Source: Bacteroidales bacterium (GTDB lineage: Bacteria > Bacteroidota > Bacteroidia > Bacteroidales > UBA7960). From it: a DNA stretch of 10,917 nucleotides. The stretch covers positions 1-10,917 of the forward strand of contig SKYG01000355.1 in assembly GCA_007128045.1 (NCBI GenBank), in the 5' to 3' direction. Positions 6,109-10,917 of the stretch are shown piece after piece. Below the pieces are notes generated by a model. That model made no database searches. It saw nothing but the letters and a program-made list of their open reading frames with translations, and was not told the DNA's origin. The position numbers and the translations under genes are program-made. How positions within the stretch are numbered: position 1 is the first letter of the stretch; each line of letters opens with the position of its first letter.

Positions 6109-6816
6109 ATGACCAGAACAAAAGAACAGCTCATCATTGAAGATAAGGAATTACATGCACGCCTGGCTGAAATTGAGGAAACCCTTACGGCAATCAGAAA
6201 CGGAGAGGTAGATGCGATCATGGTGTCCGGAAAAAAGGGAGAACAAGTTTATTCTGTCAGTTCTGCCGAAACACCATACCGTACCTTCATAGAAGAGATG
6301 AGCGAAGGAGCAGTTACTCTTACAAAAGAGGGAACCATTCTCTATTGCAATCAGAGATTTGCTGAGATTGTGCAATCTCCATATGAAAGGGTTATGGGCT
6401 CATCACTAAAAAGTTTCATCACGCCGGAGGATAATCCAAAATTGGACTACTTACTGACTCAACCGGCTCATCACAAACATGATGTAGTAATAGTGTCCCT
6501 AAAAAACACATTATATCTCAGACTATCAATTCACTTGTTGCCACCTTATCTGCAGGGAGATAATTACATACTCATAGCGACTGACATATCGGACCTGAAG
6601 AAAAAAGAGAATGAGCTGAATGAGATAATCGTTACGTTAGCAAACCACATAAATGCGTTACGGGCTTTACGTATCGAAAACATCAGTGATACCTTAGATG
6701 CTTTAGGAATAAAAAACAAATTAGAAATCGCAAATAATAAACTGCATAAAGAAATCCTCAAACTAAATCGCTTAATAGTAAAATTAAAACAAAAACAAAA
6801 GAAAGCTACTTCCTGA
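6109..6816 (+). CDS. Stand-alone PAS-domain sensor protein (no kinase domain)
   Basis: 235 residues. The N-terminus (about 4-50) is a helix followed by the segment LTAIRNGEVDAIMVSGKKGE (26-45), which I recognise from the start of many PAS histidine kinases encoded beside kaiBC genes. A single PAS domain spans about 53-163: PYRTFIEEMSEGAVTLTKEG, then ILYCNQRFAEI, ending IATDISDLKKKE. After it comes a charged helical C-terminus (about 163-230) with heptad-like Leu/Ile spacing, probably a coiled coil. No HisKA, HATPase, receiver or GGDEF domain follows, and the gene ends in a normal stop. It is the last gene of the kai operon. It probably senses a ligand or redox state and acts by protein contact, perhaps on KaiC, whose coiled-coil tail could be a partner; this is inference. 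It may derive from a kinase that lost its catalytic half. Confidence 0.8.
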   Translation: MTRTKEQLIIEDKELHARLAEIEETLTAIRNGEVDAIMVSGKKGEQVYSVSSAETPYRTFIEEMSEGAVTLTKEGTILYCNQRFAEIVQSPYERVMGSSLKSFITPEDNPKLDYLLTQPAHHKHDVVIVSLKNTLYLRLSIHLLPPYLQGDNYILIATDISDLKKKENELNEIIVTLANHINALRALRIENISDTLDALGIKNKLEIANNKLHKEILKLNRLIVKLKQKQKKATS

Positions 6817-6834
6817 CCGCACGCCCTCATGCGG
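6817..6834 (+). terminator. Possible weak terminator hairpin after the kai operon
   Basis: CCGCA (6817-6821) and TGCGG (6830-6834) form a five-base G+C-rich stem with an eight-base loop, immediately after the PAS gene stop codon. It is followed by AATATT, not a T-run, so it is not a classic intrinsic terminator. Confidence 0.35.
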
Positions 6835-6860
6835 AATATTGCTACGTTTAGTGACTTCAT

Positions 6861-6908
6861 AAATAAAACCTAAGCCTTGCCTTCATTGAGTTTTTTTGAC
6901 TCCTGTCC
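6861..6908 (+). repeat. 3' flank repeat, copy A (after the PAS gene)
   Basis: It aligns without gaps to 9528-9575, with about 9 differences in 48 positions by hand. The 15-base core TGCCTTCATTGAGTT is identical (6878-6892 and 9545-9559). Each copy lies just after the last gene of a transcription unit: 45 bases after the PAS stop here, and across the stop codon of the kinase in copy B. GAGT and ACTC around the T-run (6888-6902) could pair weakly in this copy only. Confidence 0.7.
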
Positions 6909-6965
6909 ATAAGTGTTTCCGTGGTACCTGGTTCATTTTGGTGCGCCGAAACATCCATGACTAAA

Positions 6966-7071
6966 GTGTGAATTATGTTGCTTTTTTCAAAAGTTATGTA
7001 ACATTTTCTAAAATTCTCAGACTTAATTTTGTTCAGAGCAGAATCAACCACAACTATCCAGGCAGTTGCTG
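6966..7071 (+). repeat. Regulatory duplicate, copy B (upstream of the hybrid kinase)
   Basis: Ungapped match to 3303-3408. It carries the identical 28-base block (6981-7008) with the palindrome GTTATGTAAC (6993-7002), a -7 box 15 bases after that block, and the leader hairpin 17 bases after the box. It ends about 64 bases before the kinase start codon. Sharing this block with the kaiC operon suggests that one regulator or sigma factor serves both units. Confidence 0.85.
7024..7031 (+). promoter_or_regulatory. -7 box (TAnnTTTG) of the hybrid kinase promoter
   Basis: TAATTTTG matches the consensus exactly and lies at the position corresponding to the kaiC box. Transcription would start about 95 bases before the ATG at 7135. 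As in copy A, the -33 region is occupied by the conserved palindrome rather than by a TTTG element. Confidence 0.6.
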
Positions 7072-7072
7072 G
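7048..7072 (+). promoter_or_regulatory. Conserved 5' leader hairpin, kinase transcript
   Basis: CCACAACT (7048-7055) pairs with AGTTG, a bulged C, then TGG (7064-7072), giving eight base pairs. The loop keeps TCCAG. It is the counterpart of 3386-3408. The lower stem gains a pair here (C7048-G7072) while unpaired positions have changed, which is what selection on structure would give. Confidence 0.5.
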
Positions 7073-7134
7073 TAATACTATGTTTCTCGACAATAGATAA
7101 AATCTTTTAACAAATTGACAATCAATTATATCAG

Positions 7135-8685
7135 ATGAATAAATCAACAATTACAAACAATCATGAAATAAAATCTAATAAAGAGGGATACATCTTACCA
7201 GAGGATTTATATGCTTCTGAGCTCCGTTATCGCTGTTTGTTTGAATCGGCAAAAGACGGAATTCTTATCCTCGATGCCGAAACCGGGAAGATTGTTGATG
7301 TGAATCCGTTTTTAATTGATTTGCTGGGCTATACGAAGCAGGATTTGACTGAGAAATCCATCTGGGAAATAAGTTCTTTTCAGGATGTTTATGTAAACAA
7401 AGAGAAATTTTTTGAATTGCAACAAGAAGAATATGTTCGTTATGAGGACTTACCGCTTGTAACCTCGACGGGAAATAAAATTCATGTTGAGTTCGTTAGC
7501 AATGTTTATTTAGCAAAAGACAGCAAGGTTATTCAATGCAACATACGCTATATCACTGCAAGAAAAGAGACGAAAGCAGCTCTCGAAAAAACCAGACAAG
7601 AACTTGCGGTGATAAAAGAAGCTGCAGATGAATTAAAGACATTCACTGAGAATATAATCGACACCATACGTGAACCACTACTGGTAATTGATAAAGATCT
7701 ACGGGTAATAAAAGCCAGTCGTTCGTTCTATAAATTTTTCAAAGTTACGGCCGAAGAAACAATTGATAAGCTTATTTATGAATTGGGAAATCACCAATGG
7801 GATATTCCAAAACTGAAAGAACTGCTGGAGAAAATCATTCCTGAGAAAAACTCCTTTGATAATTACGAGGTTGAGCACAACTTTTCTACCATTGGTAAAC
7901 GGGTGATGCTTTTAAATGCACGTCAGGTAAAAAGGGCTTTAGGAAAAGAGAAGGTCATTCTTTTGGCCATTGAGGACATTACGGAACGAAAAGAAAAAGA
8001 AGATTCTTTAAAAGAAACACATCGTGCAACAAGTGATTTTTTAAACACCCTCCTGAACCATATGCATGCACCAATAGTTGTATGGGACACTTCCATGATC
8101 ATAAAACGTTTCAATCGCAAATTTGAACTGCTGAGCGGTTATGATGCGGTTGAAGTAATCGGTAAAAGAATTGATCTTCTTTTTCCAAAGGAGAAAATTG
8201 CCACCACACTTGAATTGCTTAAAAATCATCTTGAACACAGACAAGAGATAACTGAAATAGATATTTTAACAAAAGACAATCAGGTCAAAACAATTTTATG
8301 GAATTCGTCGCGTCTTCTTGATGAAGAAGGAAATAATATTGTTGCAACAATTTCACAGGATATAACCAGTCGCAAGCTCGCAGAGGTGGAATTGATGGAA
8401 GCCAAGGAAAAAGCCGAGGAAAGCGATCGTCTGAAGACAGCCTTCCTTAATAATGTTTCGCACGAAATCAGAACGCCATTGAATGCCATAGTGGGCTTTT
8501 CAGGTTTACTGAACGACCCCGATCTGAGCCCCGAAAAATGCAAATACTTCACAGATATAATCACTCAAAGCAGCGACCAGTTGCTTGCCATTATTGATGA
8601 TATATTTTGTATTGCCTCGATTGAAGCCGGGCAGCAAAAAATGCAGGAAAATGAAATCAACATTAACTCGATATGTAAACAATAA
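7135..8685 (+). CDS. Hybrid histidine kinase, N-terminal part: three PAS domains and HisKA
   Basis: 516 residues, ending early in a frameshift. PAS1 is about 28-145 (RCLFESAKDGILILDAETG...), PAS2 about 168-285 (IIDTIREPLLVIDKDLRVI... ending AIEDITERKEKE) and PAS3 about 300-415 (LLNHMHAPIVVWDT... ending ISQDITSRKLAE). The HisKA dimerisation domain is about 432-500, with the H-box FLNNVSHEIRTPLNAIVGFS and phosphoacceptor His443. There is no membrane segment, so it should be a cytoplasmic sensor. The reading frame stops at 8683-8685, right after NSICKQ, where the linker to the ATPase domain should begin. The ATPase and receiver domains continue one frame over (see 8721-9533). With one base restored, the full kinase would be about 800 residues. 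It shares its promoter block with the kaiC operon and is the likely signalling partner of the Kai proteins. On its own this fragment could dimerise and sense but not phosphorylate. Confidence 0.9.
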   Translation: MNKSTITNNHEIKSNKEGYILPEDLYASELRYRCLFESAKDGILILDAETGKIVDVNPFLIDLLGYTKQDLTEKSIWEISSFQDVYVNKEKFFELQQEEYVRYEDLPLVTSTGNKIHVEFVSNVYLAKDSKVIQCNIRYITARKETKAALEKTRQELAVIKEAADELKTFTENIIDTIREPLLVIDKDLRVIKASRSFYKFFKVTAEETIDKLIYELGNHQWDIPKLKELLEKIIPEKNSFDNYEVEHNFSTIGKRVMLLNARQVKRALGKEKVILLAIEDITERKEKEDSLKETHRATSDFLNTLLNHMHAPIVVWDTSMIIKRFNRKFELLSGYDAVEVIGKRIDLLFPKEKIATTLELLKNHLEHRQEITEIDILTKDNQVKTILWNSSRLLDEEGNNIVATISQDITSRKLAEVELMEAKEKAEESDRLKTAFLNNVSHEIRTPLNAIVGFSGLLNDPDLSPEKCKYFTDIITQSSDQLLAIIDDIFCIASIEAGQQKMQENEININSICKQ

Positions 8686-8690
8686 ATGAG
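8676..8690 (+). other. Frameshift site inside the hybrid kinase gene
   Basis: Frame 1 (the upstream part) stops at TAA 8683-8685. The frame of the downstream part opens after a stop at 8676-8678 and reads T-I-N-E-Q-Y-S-L-K-A-Y-E-N-N before the GTG at 8721, which continues the kinase linker naturally. One extra base near 8680-8685 would restore an unbroken protein (...SICKQ-I-NEQYSLKAY...). The site is an A-rich run, where single-base loss or a read error is common. I see no slippery heptamer that would support programmed shifting. Confidence 0.8.
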
Positions 8691-8720
8691 CAATATTCCT
8701 TAAAAGCATATGAAAATAAT

Positions 8721-9533
8721 GTGACGCTTAGCCTGAAAACAGTCCTGGCCGATGATGAGGCAATGGTTATTTCCGATGCAACCAAACTAACGCAAATACT
8801 CACCAATCTTGTAGGCAATGCCCTTAAATATACCCAACAGGGTTATGTCAATTTTGGATATACGATAAAGGATAATCAATTGGAATTTTATGTTGAAGAT
8901 TCCGGGATAGGTATTCCTGTGGATATGCATGAAAAAATATTTGATCGTTTTCGGCAGGTTGAAACTACCGTTGCACGAGAATTTGGCGGCTCGGGGTTGG
9001 GTCTGTCTATTTCAAAAGCTTATGTTGAAATGCTTGACGGCAACATGTGGTTAACTTCCGAACTGGATAAAGGTTCTGTATTCTATTTTACCATTCCTTA
9101 CAAAAGTGCAAAACCAAAACAACTGTCTGACATCCCTTCCATTTTGGAATTAAATTTTCAATCTGATACCACCAAAACACTGTTAATCGCCGAAGATGAA
9201 GACTCGAATTTTATGTTGATGAAAGAAATGTTGTCGGATTCCGGATTAAATATTATCAGGGCTGTAAATGGCCTAGAAGCAGTGGAATTATGCAAATCTA
9301 ACCCGGATAGTGATTTGGTATTAATGGATATAAAAATGCCTGAGATGGATGGTTATGAAGCAACAACACGGATAAAGGAATTCAGGCCTGATTTACCCAT
9401 CATTGCCCAAACAGCATATACTACCGAAGCTGACAGAATGAAAGCCTTAGCATGTGGTTGTTCCGATTTTATAAGCAAACCGGTTAACAAAAATTTGTTG
9501 CTAGCTAAGATTCATGAACAACTTCAAAAATAG
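8721..9533 (+). CDS. Hybrid histidine kinase, C-terminal part: HATPase and receiver (frameshifted)
   Basis: 270 residues from the GTG at 8721. Homologous sequence in this frame already begins at about 8682, so this start is only the first usable one. The HATPase domain is about 12-128: N-box Asn33 (LTNLVGNALKYT), G1 box DSGIGIP (60-66), F-box FDRF (74-77) and G2 box GGSGLGLS (89-96). The receiver domain is about 152-270: acidic residues E158-D159-E160, phosphoacceptor Asp203 in LVLMDIKMPEMDG, Thr231 and Lys253 (ISKPV). All key residues are present, so the ATPase and receiver halves look functional, and the break is probably recent or an error. The receiver has no DNA-binding output; it would pass phosphate on or act through contacts. 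The 3' flank repeat covers its stop codon. Confidence 0.88.
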   Translation: MTLSLKTVLADDEAMVISDATKLTQILTNLVGNALKYTQQGYVNFGYTIKDNQLEFYVEDSGIGIPVDMHEKIFDRFRQVETTVAREFGGSGLGLSISKAYVEMLDGNMWLTSELDKGSVFYFTIPYKSAKPKQLSDIPSILELNFQSDTTKTLLIAEDEDSNFMLMKEMLSDSGLNIIRAVNGLEAVELCKSNPDSDLVLMDIKMPEMDGYEATTRIKEFRPDLPIIAQTAYTTEADRMKALACGCSDFISKPVNKNLLLAKIHEQLQK

Positions 9534-9575
9534 AAACCAATCCCTGCCTTCATTGAGTTATTTTGACTACTGCCT
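9528..9575 (+). repeat. 3' flank repeat, copy B (at the kinase stop codon)
   Basis: Counterpart of 6861-6908, including the identical 15-base core at 9545-9559. It begins in the last codon of the kinase and takes in its TAG stop. No T-rich terminator hairpin is formed. It marks the right-hand end of the kai/kinase module. Confidence 0.7.
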
Positions 9576-9696
9576 GTTCGACAGAGCATTTGTCTAGAAC
9601 CCATAAACACTCCTTTAAAATCAATTCATAACCCAAAGTAAATAATTATGAAAGAATTAATACAAATAATGTAATACATATGACTGTCTGATTTTA

Positions 9697-9721
9697 AACC
9701 TTTGCATTATTATACGCAAAG
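9697..9721 (+). promoter_or_regulatory. Likely -7 box and overlapping inverted repeat before the ice-binding-like gene
   Basis: AACCTTTG (9697-9704) differs from TAnnTTTG by one base and lies 27 bases before the ATG at 9732, giving a short leader. CTTTGC (9700-9705) and GCAAAG (9716-9721) form a perfect six-base inverted repeat that overlaps the box. It could be an operator or a leader stem-loop. The shared palindrome of the kai units is absent, so this gene is probably regulated separately. Confidence 0.4.
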
Positions 9722-9731
9722 ACAAAATCAT

Positions 9732-10917
9732 ATGAAGACAACGTTACGTATTGCATTATTAGCGGGTACTCTGTTATTAATGCCAAATTTGAATTTTGGC
9801 CAAACTGCACCCACTTTGGTAACACTGACAGATTTTGCATTTTTTACCTCTGCCGGTGCATTTACTAATGATGGTGCGACTGTGGTAACAGGCGATATAG
9901 GATCCTTTGACTCGCAGGTTGTCGGGTTCCCTCCCGGCACATTGTATGGAACCAAATACACAGTTGGAGATCCTGTTCTATTGTTAGCCAAGCAAGAGGC
10001 AGAAGCTATTTATTCATATTTAGCAGCGATGGGGGGTGCTACAGTAATCGGTGTTCAACTGGGAGGACAAACCCTTACACCTGGTATTTATACAACAGGA
10101 TCTGGTGCAGCTGCTAACCTTACAGGGGCTTTAACACTTGATGCTCTTGATGATCCAAATGCAATTTTTATTATTCAGATCGATGGTGCGCTAACATCGG
10201 GTGCCGGCGCCAGCGTTGTTCTGGCAAACGGTGCCAAATGGGAAAACGTGTACTGGCAAGTAAACGGTGCTGTTACATTGAACGCTGACGTTGCTTTTGT
10301 CGGCAATATATTTGCAAACGGTGCCATTGAGATGCTTGCGCAGGCGACATTAATGGGAAGAGGTATTTCAGTAGCAGGAGCAATTTCACTTCATAACAAC
10401 GATGTTTCGATGGCCAGTCCATCTATCGAGCTGGTAAAGACCGGCACCTATGTAGACCTTACACCATCAGGCCTTAACCCTGGTGACCAGATCAGTTACT
10501 CGTTCCTGGTAACCAACACGGGCAATGTAGACCTGACAAATGTCACGCTCTCAGATCCTAAGGTTACCGTCACCGGCGGGCCGATTGCTTTACTGGCCCC
10601 GGGAGAATCCAACAGTGACGCCTTCACGGCCGTATACATCCTGACCCAGGAGGATATCGACAACGGCTCATTTACAAACATGGCCACCATAACGGGCACC
10701 CCACCCTCAGGGCCGGAAGTCATGGATACGGATGATGACGTACAACTATTTGAAGAACAAATCCCATCCATCCAATTGGTGAAAACCGGTATCTATGAAG
10801 ACCTGCCACCAATAGGCCTTAACCCGGGAGATGAGATCAGGTATTCCTTCATGATTACAAATACGGGCAATGTAGCACTGACAAATATCACGCTCTCGGA
10901 TCCCGATGTAAATGTAA
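9732..10917 (+). CDS. Secreted DUF3494 ice-binding-like protein with DUF11/DUF7507-type repeats (partial, 3' end outside window)
   Basis: 395 codons are open to the end of the window with no stop. A Sec signal peptide covers about 1-25 (MKTTLR, a Leu-rich core, then NFGQTA). Residues about 30-228 match the DUF3494 ice-binding family: GATVVTGDIGSF, VVGFPPGT, LGGQTLTPGIYTTGS, LTGALTLDALDDPNAIFIIQI, a Gly/Ala-rich beta-solenoid stretch with WENVYWQVNGAVTLNADVAFVGNI, and a final GAISLHNNDV. From residue 230, Ig-like repeats of 115 residues begin (SIELVKTGTYVDL...NPGDQISYSFLVTNTGNVDLTN), like the DUF11/DUF7507 surface repeats. DUF3494 proteins bind ice, and with such repeats they may be adhesins. 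A C-terminal sorting signal, likely of the type IX system, would be expected beyond the window. The start is the ATG before the signal peptide; a near-consensus -7 box lies 27 bases upstream. Ice binding itself is inferred from the family only. Confidence 0.88.
   Translation, partial: MKTTLRIALLAGTLLLMPNLNFGQTAPTLVTLTDFAFFTSAGAFTNDGATVVTGDIGSFDSQVVGFPPGTLYGTKYTVGDPVLLLAKQEAEAIYSYLAAMGGATVIGVQLGGQTLTPGIYTTGSGAAANLTGALTLDALDDPNAIFIIQIDGALTSGAGASVVLANGAKWENVYWQVNGAVTLNADVAFVGNIFANGAIEMLAQATLMGRGISVAGAISLHNNDVSMASPSIELVKTGTYVDLTPSGLNPGDQISYSFLVTNTGNVDLTNVTLSDPKVTVTGGPIALLAPGESNSDAFTAVYILTQEDIDNGSFTNMATITGTPPSGPEVMDTDDDVQLFEEQIPSIQLVKTGIYEDLPPIGLNPGDEIRYSFMITNTGNVALTNITLSDPDVNV
10419..10917 (+). 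repeat. 345-bp in-frame tandem repeat encoding 115-residue surface domains
   Basis: Unit 1 runs 10419-10763 and unit 2 starts at 10764 and leaves the window. Both open with P-S-I-(E/Q)-L-V-K-T-G and share long runs of identical DNA, for example around GGGCAATGTAG and CTGACAAAT, so the duplication is fairly recent. The repeats look richer in G+C than the DUF3494 part before them. Confidence 0.85.

Larger units (their letters stand above)
6817..7134 (+). other. Gene-free 318-bp region between the kai operon and the hybrid kinase
   Basis: No coding region is supported. It contains, in order, a small hairpin (6817-6834), the 3' repeat copy A (6861-6908), about 57 bases with nothing recognised (6909-6965), the regulatory duplicate copy B with its -7 box and hairpin (6966-7072), and an AT-rich leader of about 60 bases before the kinase ATG. 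Confidence 0.7.

Noticed and set aside
8674..8686. Programmed -1 ribosomal frameshift in the hybrid kinase
   Set aside because: The bases at the switch (TGT AAA CAA TAA) do not form a slippery X XXY YYZ heptamer and no stimulating stem-loop is obvious. A lost base explains it better.
9580..9596. GACA/TGTC inverted repeat after the kinase as a terminator
   Set aside because: Only four base pairs with no T-run, so it is expected by chance.
1..10917. CRISPR array, tRNA, rRNA or insertion sequence
   Set aside because: No spaced direct repeats, no cloverleaf with a CCA-type end, no rRNA motifs and no transposase or integrase were seen.

Overview
The window looks like a chromosomal segment of a Bacteroidota (Bacteroidetes) bacterium. 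Several signs agree: a lipoprotein with a Bacteroidetes-style neighbour set, -7 boxes of the TAnnTTTG type upstream of genes, little sign of Shine-Dalgarno sequences, palindromic and heptameric intergenic repeats typical of this phylum, and the general look of the proteins. The genus cannot be named from the sequence. All genes I can support lie on the + strand.

Positions 1-3243 hold ordinary chromosomal genes: a small Dabb-domain lipoprotein, a TspO/MBR-like (tryptophan-rich sensory) membrane protein whose last codons run into a REP-like palindrome, and the xseA-xseB pair for exodeoxyribonuclease VII, joined by a TTYGACC-type heptamer repeat that includes the xseA stop codon.

Positions 3244-9575 hold a circadian-clock-like module. 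The first transcription unit is kaiC, kaiB, a second kaiB and a stand-alone PAS-domain protein. The second is a hybrid histidine kinase with three PAS domains, HisKA, HATPase and a receiver, now split by a one-base frameshift near position 8680. No kaiA is visible. The two units share about 106 bp of ungapped upstream sequence (3303-3408 and 6966-7071). This covers a palindrome (GTTATGTAAC), a -7 box and a leader hairpin, at identical spacing. They also share a second repeat just after their 3' ends (6861-6908 and 9528-9575). The simplest reading is that the KaiC/KaiB unit and the kinase are co-regulated and work as one input/output signalling system, with KaiC/KaiB as an ATP-driven switch or timer and the PAS protein and kinase as sensor and output. 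That wiring is inference.

Positions 9732-10917 begin a secreted protein that runs off the window: a signal peptide, a DUF3494 ice-binding-like domain, then tandem 115-residue DUF11/DUF7507-like repeats. It is probably a cell-surface or extracellular ice-binding or adhesion protein. The repeats look richer in G+C than the ice-binding domain before them.

The most interesting content is the Kai module and its duplicated regulatory flanks.
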